Below, one piece after another: positions 19,270-28,583 of a DNA stretch of 64,000 bases (position 1 is its first letter; each line of letters starts with the position of its first letter). The stretch is from Mycolicibacterium duvalii (GTDB lineage: Bacteria > Actinomycetota > Actinomycetes > Mycobacteriales > Mycobacteriaceae): the NCBI RefSeq assembly GCF_010726645.1, contig NZ_AP022563.1, positions 2,666,001-2,730,000 on the forward strand, given 5' to 3'. A program made the translations under genes and the position numbers. Below the pieces are notes generated by a model. It saw only the letters and a list, made by a program, of their open reading frames with translations, was not told the origin of the DNA and ran no database searches.

Positions 19270-20226
19270 ATGGGTACCGGGGAACAGCGCGCCGGGGTCG
19301 ACCTGACCAACCTCGACCAGGAACTGGCCGCCGAATCCGGTGCCACCAAACGCGACCTGGTCGACTACCTCGACGCAGTCGCCGACCGCATGGTGCCCGT
19401 GCTGGCGGGGCGACCATTGACGGTGCTGCGCGCCTTGCGGGGACGGGCGCCGTTCATGCAGAAGAACGTTCCGAAGTACACCCCGGAATGGGTTCGCACG
19501 GTGACGATCTGGGCCGAGTCGTCGCACCGGGAGATCCGGTACGCCGTCTGTGACGATCGCCGTACCCTGCTGTGGCTGGCCAATCAGCGTGCCATCGAGT
19601 TCCATCCGGCGCTCGGCCTGGCCGAGGACCTCTACCGGCCCACGCACCTGGTACTCGATCTCGACCCGCCCGGCGGCGCCGACTTCCGCAGCGTCGTGCG
19701 GGTCGCTCACCTGGTTCGACAAGCGTTGGCCGACAGTGGGTTATCCGGTGCGGTGAAGACCAGCGGTTCGCGTGGTGTGCACATCTTCGTACCCATCGAC
19801 GACAGCGCCCCGGTCGACGACGTCGCCGCGGCGACCCGTGCCCTCGCGGCGCGCACCGAAGCGTTGGATCCGTCGGCCGCCACGACGGCGTTCATCGTCG
19901 AGGATCGGCAGGGCAAGGTGTTCGTCGACGCCACCCGAGCCGGCGGGGCCACCGTCGCATCGGCCTACAGCCCGCGGCTGCGCCCGGGAACCCCGGTGTC
20001 GTTTCCGCTGTCCTGGTCGGATCTGGAGCAGGTGACCCCCGCAGACCTCACCGTCCGCACCGCCGTCGACGCGCTGGCCGGGCGCGACCCGTGGACCGAG
20101 ACCATGCCCGCCCCGCAGCGCCTGCCCGACGCGCTGATCGAACACGGCAGAACCATTCCGGTGGCCCGGGTGGCCGCGATGCACGAGGGCAAACGCCGCG
20201 CCCGCGCCCGCCGTGCCGGCACCTAG
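19270..20226 (+). CDS. LigD-type DNA polymerase/primase domain protein (stand-alone)
   Basis: A 318-aa AEP-fold polymerase domain like that of LigD. It has the catalytic LVLDLDPP (two metal-binding aspartates), the SGSRGVHIFVPI motif and the third acidic region near the C-terminal half. N-terminal FMQKNVPKYTPEW resembles the 5'-phosphate pocket region. There is no ligase or nuclease domain. Mycobacteria carry such separate polymerases (PolD1/PolD2 type) besides LigD; they act in NHEJ-like or gap-filling repair. No Ku gene is adjacent. Confidence 0.87.
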   Translation: MGTGEQRAGVDLTNLDQELAAESGATKRDLVDYLDAVADRMVPVLAGRPLTVLRALRGRAPFMQKNVPKYTPEWVRTVTIWAESSHREIRYAVCDDRRTLLWLANQRAIEFHPALGLAEDLYRPTHLVLDLDPPGGADFRSVVRVAHLVRQALADSGLSGAVKTSGSRGVHIFVPIDDSAPVDDVAAATRALAARTEALDPSAATTAFIVEDRQGKVFVDATRAGGATVASAYSPRLRPGTPVSFPLSWSDLEQVTPADLTVRTAVDALAGRDPWTETMPAPQRLPDALIEHGRTIPVARVAAMHEGKRRARARRAGT

Positions 20227-20534
20227 GTTTCCGGGGCGGGCCGCACGGTCGCGACGCCGGTGAGACCGCTGACGGTCAGCACAGGCAGCAGAATCGGGTT
20301 GACGACGAGTTCGATCGCGTCAGCGTGCTCGAACAAAATGTTGATCGCGCCGCTGTCGAGGTAGTCGACACCGCTGAGGTCGACGAGCAGGATGGCGCCG
20401 TCGCTGGCCGCCCGCGCGGCCGCGATCGCATCACCGAAGACGGCGACGTTGCTCATGTCGAGCTCACCGACGGCCGTCAGGACGGTGGTGCCGTCGGCGC
20501 GACGCTCGGTGCCGACGTCGAGAGGCGTCGCCAT
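20223..20534 (-). CDS. STAS-domain anti-sigma factor antagonist
   Basis: A 103-aa STAS protein. The phosphorylatable serine is in VDYLDSGAINILF. Proteins of this type bind or free an anti-sigma kinase depending on Ser phosphorylation. Its start overlaps by 1 bp the stop of the huge sensor/phosphatase, which carries both an RsbW-like kinase fold and a PP2C phosphatase, so the two very likely form one partner-switching module. Confidence 0.87.
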   Translation of the reverse strand: MATPLDVGTERRADGTTVLTAVGELDMSNVAVFGDAIAAARAASDGAILLVDLSGVDYLDSGAINILFEHADAIELVVNPILLPVLTVSGLTGVATVRPAPET

Positions 20535-23500
20535 CACCGAATCCTCGTGTGCATCTGGACCGTGGTCCCCGCGGACTGGGCGTCGATGGTGACCTCCTGC
20601 ATCAGCGCACGCATCAACGAGATGCCCCGGCCGCGATGTGCCGACGGCACCGCCGCGGGCACCTTCCAGCGGCCGGTGTCGGCGACGGTCAGATGCAACT
20701 GGTCGGCCAGTGCGACCGCTCGCAGCCGCACGGCGCCGCCCGGCGAGTCGCGATGACCGTGCTCGATGGCGTTGGCCACCGCCTCCCCCACCGCGATCAG
20801 GACATCCAGCGACTGCTCGGTCCCGACGCCGGCGCGGTCCAGCCACTCCCGCAACGCGGCCCGGCTGGACGCCAGCTCCGCAACGTGCGCCGGTATGTCC
20901 AGCTCCAGCGGTCCGGGCTGGCGGTAGAGCAGGAGCGCGACGTCGTCGCGGTAGCCGTCCTGCGACGCCAACCGCGCCATGATGATGTCGGCCAGCTCGT
21001 TGAGCGCGGTGGACCGATGGGCCTGCACCACGTCGGTGGCGCGCGCGATACCGGCGTCGATCGATTCGCGCCGACGCTCGACCAGTCCGTCGGTGTAGAG
21101 CAGCAGCGTCGACCGCGCCGGCATCGTGGTGCGCGCCTCTGGCCGCTCGGGCGCGTACGTCAATCCCAACGGCGTCGCACGGGCCTGGTCGAGCAGGCTG
21201 GTGGACCGGTCGGCACCGACCAGGATCGGCGGAGGGTGCCCGGCACAGGAGTAGACCAGGTCACCGGTCGAGGGGTCGAGCACCCCGGCGAACGCCGTGG
21301 TGCACCGTGCCCCGGGCAGTCGGGCCGCGAAGCGGTCCAGCCCCGCCAGCGCTCGCGCCGGGCTGGGATGCTCGAGAAGCAGTGCGCGACAGGCGCTGCG
21401 CAGCTGGCCCATCACCGTCGCCGCGTCCAGCCCGTGTCCGACACAGTCTCCGACGACCACGGCGATCCGGCCGTCGTCGAGAGGAACGACGTCATACCAG
21501 TCGCCTCCGACCTCGAGCGGCCGGGTGGCCGGCTGATAGCGCACCGCAAAGCCGCTCGACACTGCCGGCCCGAGGATCGCGTGCTGGAGCGCCAGCGCCG
21601 TCTCGCGCTGCTGGTCGATCTGGTGCACCCGGTGCAGGCCCTGGCCGAGCCGACCGGCAAGCACCGTCAGCAACGTGTGGTCCTCGTCGGTGAACCGCCG
21701 CTGCTCTGCCAACTCGACGTAGAGCACGAGGACACCTCGAGGATGCTGCAGCGCCACACCGGCTGATCCGGCGTGAGCGATCTCGGGGGCAAGCAGTTCG
21801 CCGTCGCGCAGCGCGATGACGGTCTGCCGGGTCTGCTCGGACAACCCGTCCCATTGCGCTGGCGCCCCGACGCAGATCAGGGGAGGAGCCGAGTCATCGT
21901 CCTCTCGGCTGCCGGCGGCGGGCAGCGTGATGGCGAGGACCCGGCGCGCCTGCCATACCTGCTGCAGTTCCCGGGCAGCGGCACGGACGGCTTCGTCGAG
22001 CGTATCCGCCTGAGCCAGGGCCTGATTCAGTGATGAGAGCGCCGTCTCGCGCTGCACCAGGTAGTGCTCGGCGGTGACGTCGCGCATGGTTCCCACCACC
22101 ACCGTGCGACCGGTGTTGGGATCGTGCGCCCGAGTGAAAGTCGTGGCGACCCAGAGTCGGTGGCCGTCGCGGTGGTTGACCGGTACCGCCGAGACCGTGC
22201 CGTGCGGCAACTCCTGCATACTGCGCAGCGTCTCGGCGACCCGTTGGTGCGCCTCGGGGTCAGTGTCGATCGACGGCCACCACGGGTATTCCGGACGGTA
22301 CGGCAGCCCCGATGCGTCATAACCCAGGATGTGGCCGAACGCATTGTTGATCTCGATGACCGCGCCGTCGGTGTCCACGACGAAGAACGCCTCCTGCAGC
22401 GAATCCACCAGCGCCGTGCGCCAGCGCGCGTGGTGATCACGCAACCGGGCCAGATCGACGTTGGCCCGCACCCGCGCCAGCAGTTCGGCCGCCGCGAAGG
22501 GTTTGACCACGTAGTCGTCGGCCCCGGCCTCCAAGCCGCTGATCGAGGCCTCCTGCCCGGCGCGTGCGGAGAGCAGCAGGATCGGCACCGCGGCGGTGCG
22601 CCGGTCCGCGCGCAACGCGGCCACCAACGCCAGGCCGTCCACCCGCGGCATCATCACGTCGCTGATCACCAGATCAGGCGCGTTCGTGCGCACGGCGTCG
22701 AGCGCCTGTTGACCGTCGAGGACGGCGTCGACCTGGTAGCCGTCCGAACGCAACAGCCGCGTCAGGTAGCCGCGCATGTCGGCGTTGTCGTCGGCGATCA
22801 GAATCCGCGTCGGTTGGCCATCGTCATTGTTGTTTGCCGCCGACCCGACGGCGGTGTCCTCCGGCGCCGGCACCTCGGTGGCGGGGTCGGGTGGGCCGAC
22901 TCCGGAGGGCAGCCACCGCAGCGCCTCCTCGACGTAGGCGTCCGCGCCGACACCGGCGCCCCGCCGCCCGACTGCGGCCGCGATCGCATTGTCGGGAAGA
23001 TGGGCGGTGCCGAACGGAATACGGATGGTGAAGGTGGTGCCGGCGGATTCAGCGCTGTGGGCGACTATGGTGCCGCCGTGCAGTTCCACCAGTTCCTTGA
23101 CCAGGGCCAGGCCGATCCCGCTGCCCTCGTGCGAGCGGGCCTGCGCGTTCTCGATCCGGTGGAAACGCTCGAACAGCCGGGGCATCTCGGCGGCGGGCAC
23201 GCCGGTACCGGTGTCGGACACCACGACCACGGCCGCGTCGCCCGCGCGGCGGACACGCACACTGATCGAGCCGTCGAAGGTGAACTTCAACGCGTTCGAC
23301 AGCAGGTTGAAGACGACCTTCTCCCACATGTCGCGGTCGACGTACACCGGTTCGCCCAGCGGCGGGCAGTCCACGTCGAGGGCCAGGCCGGCACGTTCCA
23401 CCGCGGAGCGGAACACACCGGCCAGTTCGGCGGTCATGGTGGCGAGGTCGACCGGCGCGTAGTTGGCTTGGGTGCGGCCGGCTTCGATGCGCGAGAAGTC

Positions 23501-24715
23501 CAGCAGCGTGTTGACCAGTTTGGTCAAGCGTAATCCGTTGCGCCACACGACATCGAGTTCCTGCCGCACACCCTGGTCGAGATCCTGGGCTCGACGCAGT
23601 TCAGCGACCGGATCGAGAATCAACGTCAGCGGGGTGCGGAACTCGTGGCTGATGTTGGAGAAGAACGTGGTCTTGGCCCGGTCCAGCTCGGCCAGTTCCT
23701 CGGCCCGGCGCTGCTGGCTGCGGTAACTGCGGGCCAACCCGATGCCGGCCGCGATGTGACCGGCGACCAGGGTGACGAAGCCGCGGTAGGCATCGTCAAG
23801 CAGCCGGTAGCGGTTCAAGCCGGCAACCAGAAAACCGACGGGCGAATCACCCTGTTGCAGAAGCGGTACCACCAGCGCCCGGCTGGGCGGTTTGCGCCAG
23901 TCGCCGGTCGGCAGATCCGGGTACCGGTCGGCGGTGAGCTCGACGAGAACCGACTCGCCCGCCGCGGCCCCGGCGGTCGGCCACAGGTTGTCGCCGTCGC
24001 GGGCCAGTTCGGCGACTGCGATCGGATGACCGTCGGGCACCCCGCTGCGCCCGGCCAGCCGGGCGGAACCATCCTCGGCGTAGAGGTAGGTCAGCGTGAA
24101 CGGCAGGTCGCGCAGATTCTGCGACAGCTGCCGGTCGGCGAACGCCATGATCTCGTTCTCGGTGCGCACCACACTCGGGTCCGAACCCAGATCGCGCAGG
24201 GTGGCCATCCGGCGCTCACCGATCACCTGCACGGTGTCCTCGCTGACCACGCACAGCAACCCCACCACATCACCGGAATCGTCGTGCAGCGGACTGTAGC
24301 TGAACGTGTGGTAGGACTCCTCGGTGTAGCCGGACCGCTCGACGAACAGCAGCAACTCGGTGTCCCAGGTGGACTCTTCGCTGGACAGAACCTGTTCGAC
24401 GCGGGGGACGACGTCGGCCCAGATCTCGGCCCACACCTCAGAGGCCGGCCGGCCCAGCGCCCACGGATACTTGCGCCCGAGCGAATCGCGACGGTACGCG
24501 TCGTTGCAGAAGAAGGTGAGTTCCGGCCCCCACCCCATCCACATCGGGAACCGCGATGACAGCAAGATGCTGACGGCGGTCTGCAGACTCTGCGGCCACG
24601 TCTGCGGTTGCCCCAGCGGGGTGGCCGTCCAGTCCACCTTCGCGTAGTCCAGGCCGATAGCACCCCCGGCGTCGAAAATCGTTGTTTCAGAACGACTTTC
24701 AGCCATGGTGCGCAT
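20534..24715 (-). CDS. Giant hybrid sensor kinase / response regulator / PP2C phosphatase / RsbW-like kinase
   Basis: A 1393-aa protein (start could be ATG 24706). In order: PAS-like region (1-180), GAF-like (190-330), HisKA with SNISHEFRTP (about 355), HATPase with VVFNLLSNALKF (about 470), receiver domain with ILIADDNADM and acceptor Asp in VISDVMMPRVDG (about 640-750), PAS (770-880), GAF (900-1015), SpoIIE/PP2C phosphatase (1050-1250, VVVGDCVGHGLDAA) and a C-terminal anti-sigma-type HATPase (1270-1390, VGEAVANAIEHGH). It links two-component phosphorelay to partner-switching control of a sigma factor. No sigma factor gene is in view. Confidence 0.92.
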   Translation of the reverse strand: MRTMAESRSETTIFDAGGAIGLDYAKVDWTATPLGQPQTWPQSLQTAVSILLSSRFPMWMGWGPELTFFCNDAYRRDSLGRKYPWALGRPASEVWAEIWADVVPRVEQVLSSEESTWDTELLLFVERSGYTEESYHTFSYSPLHDDSGDVVGLLCVVSEDTVQVIGERRMATLRDLGSDPSVVRTENEIMAFADRQLSQNLRDLPFTLTYLYAEDGSARLAGRSGVPDGHPIAVAELARDGDNLWPTAGAAAGESVLVELTADRYPDLPTGDWRKPPSRALVVPLLQQGDSPVGFLVAGLNRYRLLDDAYRGFVTLVAGHIAAGIGLARSYRSQQRRAEELAELDRAKTTFFSNISHEFRTPLTLILDPVAELRRAQDLDQGVRQELDVVWRNGLRLTKLVNTLLDFSRIEAGRTQANYAPVDLATMTAELAGVFRSAVERAGLALDVDCPPLGEPVYVDRDMWEKVVFNLLSNALKFTFDGSISVRVRRAGDAAVVVVSDTGTGVPAAEMPRLFERFHRIENAQARSHEGSGIGLALVKELVELHGGTIVAHSAESAGTTFTIRIPFGTAHLPDNAIAAAVGRRGAGVGADAYVEEALRWLPSGVGPPDPATEVPAPEDTAVGSAANNNDDGQPTRILIADDNADMRGYLTRLLRSDGYQVDAVLDGQQALDAVRTNAPDLVISDVMMPRVDGLALVAALRADRRTAAVPILLLSARAGQEASISGLEAGADDYVVKPFAAAELLARVRANVDLARLRDHHARWRTALVDSLQEAFFVVDTDGAVIEINNAFGHILGYDASGLPYRPEYPWWPSIDTDPEAHQRVAETLRSMQELPHGTVSAVPVNHRDGHRLWVATTFTRAHDPNTGRTVVVGTMRDVTAEHYLVQRETALSSLNQALAQADTLDEAVRAAARELQQVWQARRVLAITLPAAGSREDDDSAPPLICVGAPAQWDGLSEQTRQTVIALRDGELLAPEIAHAGSAGVALQHPRGVLVLYVELAEQRRFTDEDHTLLTVLAGRLGQGLHRVHQIDQQRETALALQHAILGPAVSSGFAVRYQPATRPLEVGGDWYDVVPLDDGRIAVVVGDCVGHGLDAATVMGQLRSACRALLLEHPSPARALAGLDRFAARLPGARCTTAFAGVLDPSTGDLVYSCAGHPPPILVGADRSTSLLDQARATPLGLTYAPERPEARTTMPARSTLLLYTDGLVERRRESIDAGIARATDVVQAHRSTALNELADIIMARLASQDGYRDDVALLLYRQPGPLELDIPAHVAELASSRAALREWLDRAGVGTEQSLDVLIAVGEAVANAIEHGHRDSPGGAVRLRAVALADQLHLTVADTGRWKVPAAVPSAHRGRGISLMRALMQEVTIDAQSAGTTVQMHTRIR

Positions 24716-24742
24716 TCGGCGTGTCGAGCTTCGTCTCAGCGG

Positions 24743-25108
24743 TCACTCCGGGGCGCGATCGTCGGACAGCGCGGCCGCCACCGATCGGTACGGCCGCAAC
24801 ACGCGATCCAGCTTGGTGATCTCGAGCGGCCGGGTGACCTCGGTGTTTGTGGCGACCACGCGCACTGCCACGCCCGCCTCGACACCCCGTTCGAAACAAC
24901 CCAGCACCGCGTTGAGCCCAGCGCTGCCGAAGTAGGTGACGTCGCCGAGATCGATCACGACCACCCGCGCCGCAGCCTCGAGCGCCCGACCGATCCCGTC
25001 GTCGAGCACCGGATGCAGAACTTCGATTGTGCCCGAGTCGATCTCCCCCTTGACCGACACCAGGATCGCCCCGCCGGCGTCCTCGGACCGCACATCTAAC
25101 GGACCCAC
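24743..25108 (-). CDS. STAS-domain anti-sigma factor antagonist (second)
   Basis: A 121-aa STAS protein with VVIDLGDVTYFGSAGLNAVLG; the serine in FGSAG is the predicted phosphosite. It lies 27 bp upstream of the hybrid kinase/phosphatase on the same strand, so the kinase is flanked by two antagonists. The C-terminal part (RPYRSVAAALSDD) is an extension of the family core. Confidence 0.85.
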   Translation of the reverse strand: MGPLDVRSEDAGGAILVSVKGEIDSGTIEVLHPVLDDGIGRALEAAARVVVIDLGDVTYFGSAGLNAVLGCFERGVEAGVAVRVVATNTEVTRPLEITKLDRVLRPYRSVAAALSDDRAPE

Positions 25109-25150
25109 CGGCCTCCGTATCCACCCCTCGCCATCTGACGTCCACTTTCT

Positions 25151-25831
25151 CTAGTTACTGCCCGCGGCCGTACCGACCCGTTGATGGACGGTCAGCAGAA
25201 TATGGTCGAACTCGTGGCGCAGCGCCCCCGTGTTGACCTCCACGGCGCCGAGGTCGGCGACCAGTTGCGTCGCCAGCGTACGCAACTTGATGTTGGTCTC
25301 CTGCGAACGCCACTGCAGGATCTTGAACGCCTGTTCGGCATCGACGCGGTACACCAGCATCAACGCGCCCTTCGCCTGCTCGATCGCGGCCCGGGCCTCG
25401 AACAGATCCGGCAGTGACTCGTCGAGCGCTGCGCGCCGGGCCTGAGCCAGGGTGTCGGTGAGATCGATGTAATAACCCTCGGTCCCGATCACCGCGCCGC
25501 GGTTGTCGTACATCCGGTCGGCGAGCACCAGCACCGAATGCTCGCGGCCCTCGGTGTCGATGAAGCGGTGCCGGCTGGAGAACGAGCCGCCGGCGTGCAG
25601 CGCCCGATCGAGTAGCTCCTGCACGTGCTGCCGATCGTCGGGGTGCTTGTGGGCCAGCAACAACTCGGTGGTCGGGGTGACCGTTCCCGGCTGGTAGCCG
25701 TGCATCAGGGCCACCTCGTCGGACCACTCCCACCGCTGGCCCACGAACCAGAAGCGGAACTCCCCCGCGCGCAGATCGCGCGTCACGCCGGTGCCCCGAC
25801 CGGGCGGCGCGGTTCGTGCAGGATCTGCCAT
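25151..25831 (-). CDS. PAS-ANTAR RNA-binding regulator
   Basis: A 226-aa protein from ATG 25831. The N-terminal PAS fold (EFRFWFVGQRWEWSDEVALMHGY) is followed by a C-terminal ANTAR domain with ARAAIEQAKGALMLVYRVDAEQAF. ANTAR proteins bind paired stem-loops in nascent RNA and prevent termination. It joins the partner-switching block as a further sensor output. Confidence 0.87.
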   Translation of the reverse strand: MADPARTAPPGRGTGVTRDLRAGEFRFWFVGQRWEWSDEVALMHGYQPGTVTPTTELLLAHKHPDDRQHVQELLDRALHAGGSFSSRHRFIDTEGREHSVLVLADRMYDNRGAVIGTEGYYIDLTDTLAQARRAALDESLPDLFEARAAIEQAKGALMLVYRVDAEQAFKILQWRSQETNIKLRTLATQLVADLGAVEVNTGALRHEFDHILLTVHQRVGTAAGSN

Positions 25832-25904
25832 CAGCGCATTATTCCATCTTCTCCGGATTGGGAGGTGAGTTAGCTGAGCTCCGCCGCCGCAGCTCACCTG
25901 CGGA

Positions 25905-27251
25905 TTATCGCGATCTGCGCAACAGTGGCTGGTCGGCCAGCCGCCGCGCCGCCGCGTAGAGCACCGCGCCCACCGCCAACAGGATCGCGCCGAACAGCCA
26001 CACCGTGGCGCTCTGCTGGGTCAGCAGCAGCACGCAGGATCCGACGGCGAGCACGGGCACGGCCGTCCAGACCCGGAAGTGATCGTGGTCGACGGGGTCA
26101 CGGCGAAGCACCAACACCGCGACGTTGGTCGAGGTGAACACGAAAAGCAGCAGCAGCACCACGGTCTCGGCGAGGGTGGACAGATCGCCGGTCAACGTCA
26201 GCAGCATCGCCACCACGGTGGTCGCGACGATGGCCACCCACGGGGTGCGCCGGTTGGGCAGCACGGTCGCCAGTCCCCCGGGAAGCAGCCCCTGCACCGC
26301 CATGCCGTAGGTCAGCCGGCTGGCCATGATCATGGTCAGCAACGCCCCGTTGGCCACGGCGATCAGCGCGATGAGGCTGAACAGCCATTCCGGAACCCCC
26401 ACGCCGGTGGCCGATACGACCTCCAGCAACGGGCCCGACGACTGCGCCAGGTCCTCGGAGGGCAGCGCGATCGCACTGGCCAGTCCGACCAGCGCATAGA
26501 TGACTCCGGCGGTGATCAACGAGCCGAACAGGGCTCGCGGGTAGACCCGGGTCGGGTTGCGGATCTCTTCGACGACGTTGGCTGACGTCTCGAACCCGAC
26601 GAACGAGTAGTACGCGATGATGGCGCCGCCGAGGATCGCCAGCGCCGGTGTGGTGTCTTCGGGGAACTGCCCGACCCGCGACACGTCGCCGCCACCGCGG
26701 CCGATCATGATCGCGACGACCGCGATCACGATCAGCAGGCCGGTCAGCTCGATCATCGTCATCACCACGTTGGACTTCAGCGACTCGCTGATACCGCGTG
26801 CATTCAGCGCCGCCACCAGCGCCAGGAACACCAGCGCGGCCGGAATGACCGGGACGTCGACGAAGGTGGCCAGGTAGTCCCCGGCGAACGCCAGCGACAG
26901 GCCGGCGGCGCTGGTCACCCCGGCGGCGAGCATGCTGAAGCCGACCAGAAACGAGATCAGCGGTTTCTTGAACGCCCGTTCGGCGAAGACCGCGGCGCCT
27001 CCCGCCCGCGGATACTTCGTCACCAGTTCCGCATAGGAGCCCGCGGTGAGCAGCGCGAGCAGCAGTGCCAGCACCATCGGCGCCCACAGCACCCCGCCGA
27101 CCTCCTCGGAGAGCACACCCATCAACGCGTACACGCCGGCACCGAGCACGTCGCCGAGGATGAACAGGAACAACAGCGGCCCGGTGATCTTGCGGGCCAG
27201 CCGCGTGGGTTCGGCCTCGGTCTTCGCGGCGGCGTCGGTGTCAGACGACAT
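25905..27251 (-). CDS. APC-family amino acid permease
   Basis: A 448-aa, 12-helix transporter from ATG 27251. The opening ITGPLLFLFILGDVLGAGVYALMG holds the conserved GAG-type helix 1 break of the APC fold, and YSFVGFETSANVVEEIRNP is the helix 6 signature. Cationic or neutral amino acids are the usual substrates; specificity is not readable. The open frame continues upstream to 27626, but that part is not protein-like. Confidence 0.87.
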   Translation of the reverse strand: MSSDTDAAAKTEAEPTRLARKITGPLLFLFILGDVLGAGVYALMGVLSEEVGGVLWAPMVLALLLALLTAGSYAELVTKYPRAGGAAVFAERAFKKPLISFLVGFSMLAAGVTSAAGLSLAFAGDYLATFVDVPVIPAALVFLALVAALNARGISESLKSNVVMTMIELTGLLIVIAVVAIMIGRGGGDVSRVGQFPEDTTPALAILGGAIIAYYSFVGFETSANVVEEIRNPTRVYPRALFGSLITAGVIYALVGLASAIALPSEDLAQSSGPLLEVVSATGVGVPEWLFSLIALIAVANGALLTMIMASRLTYGMAVQGLLPGGLATVLPNRRTPWVAIVATTVVAMLLTLTGDLSTLAETVVLLLLFVFTSTNVAVLVLRRDPVDHDHFRVWTAVPVLAVGSCVLLLTQQSATVWLFGAILLAVGAVLYAAARRLADQPLLRRSR

Positions 27252-27422
27252 GGTCGGTCTCCCGTCGGATCGGACGATCGACGCGCCAGGGCCGCGCGCC
27301 GTGTCGAGGCATACCCCCCGCCGCGCGATCGAAAGCAGTCCGCCGGGACGCCAGAACCAGCTCGGTACCCGTTTTTTCGGCGTTGCGATCACGCCCGCGG
27401 CCGCAGCGGCCAGAATCAGCAG

Positions 27423-28580
27423 ATGCGTTTCGGCAACTTCATGGCACCGTTCCACCCCGTCGGTCAGAACCCGACGCTGGCGCTGGAACGCGATCTCGAG
27501 CTGATCGTCGCGATGGACCGGCTGGGCTTCCACGAGGCATGGGTCGGCGAGCACCACTCGGCGGGGTTCGAGATCATCGCCTCTCCGGAGGTGTTCATCG
27601 GGGTGGCGGCCGAACGAACCAAACACATCAAGCTCGGCACCGGGGTCAGTTCACTGCCGTACCACCATCCGCTGATGCTCGCCGATCGCATGGTGCTGCT
27701 CGATCACCTCACCCGGGGCAGGGTCATGCTCGGATGCGGCCCGGGCCAACTGACCTCCGACGCGCACATGCTCGGTATCCCCGCCGACGCGCAGCGCCCC
27801 CGGATGGAGGAATGCCTGGACGCGATCGTGCGGCTGCTGCGCGGCGAGACGGTGACCATGGACACCGACGGCTTCACCTTGGCCGATGCCCGTCTGCAAC
27901 TGCGGCCCTACAGCGACCCGTGCTTCGACATCGCCGTCGCGGCGACGTTCTCGCCGACCGGGCCGCGCGGCGCGGGCAGGCACGGTATCGGCATGCTCTC
28001 GATCGCGGCGACTGCCAAGCAGGGCATGGATCTGCTGGCCCAGCACTGGAACACCTGGCAGGAGGTCGCCGCGGAGCACGGTCATGTCGCCGACCGCTCG
28101 AAGTGGCGCCTGGTGGGGCCGATGCATCTCGCCGAGACCCGCGAGCAGGCCGAGCGTGACGTCGAGTACGGCATCGCCGACTTCTCCCGCTACTTCGCAC
28201 ACCTGCTGCCGGCCGGACCGGTACAGGGTGACACCGTCGCCGAGATCGTCGAGAACAATCGGACGTCGGGATTCGCGGTGATCGGCACCCCCGACGACGC
28301 GATCGCCAAGATCGAGGACCTGGTCGAGGCGAGCGACGGCGGATTCGGGGCCTTCCTGCTGTTCGACCACGACTGGGCACCGCCGGCGGCGAAGCTGCAC
28401 AGCTATGAACTGTTCGCGCAGTACGTGATTCCGCACTTCACCGGGCAACTCGCCGCGCCGAAGGCGTCGCAAGACTGGGTCACCGGCAGCGGTACGACCT
28501 TCGTGGACCGGGCCGCGCACGCCATCGGCAAGGCGATCGAAGACCATGCGGCCGAACAGGCGGCCAAGCAGGTGCGGTAG
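27423..28580 (+). CDS. Flavin-dependent LLM-class oxidoreductase
   Basis: A 385-aa protein of the luciferase-like monooxygenase class: MRFGNFMAPFHP, EAWVGEHHSAGFE, KLGTGVSSLPYHHPLMLADR and LTRGRVMLGCGPG are all typical. Limonene 1,2-monooxygenase-like and alkanal monooxygenase-like proteins share this length. FMN as cofactor is expected; in mycobacteria F420 is an alternative. It diverges from the permease gene. Confidence 0.85.
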   Translation: MRFGNFMAPFHPVGQNPTLALERDLELIVAMDRLGFHEAWVGEHHSAGFEIIASPEVFIGVAAERTKHIKLGTGVSSLPYHHPLMLADRMVLLDHLTRGRVMLGCGPGQLTSDAHMLGIPADAQRPRMEECLDAIVRLLRGETVTMDTDGFTLADARLQLRPYSDPCFDIAVAATFSPTGPRGAGRHGIGMLSIAATAKQGMDLLAQHWNTWQEVAAEHGHVADRSKWRLVGPMHLAETREQAERDVEYGIADFSRYFAHLLPAGPVQGDTVAEIVENNRTSGFAVIGTPDDAIAKIEDLVEASDGGFGAFLLFDHDWAPPAAKLHSYELFAQYVIPHFTGQLAAPKASQDWVTGSGTTFVDRAAHAIGKAIEDHAAEQAAKQVR

Positions 28581-28583
28581 GTC

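Noticed and set aside
22064..23533. 489-codon plus-strand frame opposite the hybrid kinase
   Set aside because: Shadow frame; the minus strand holds clear receiver and kinase motifs.
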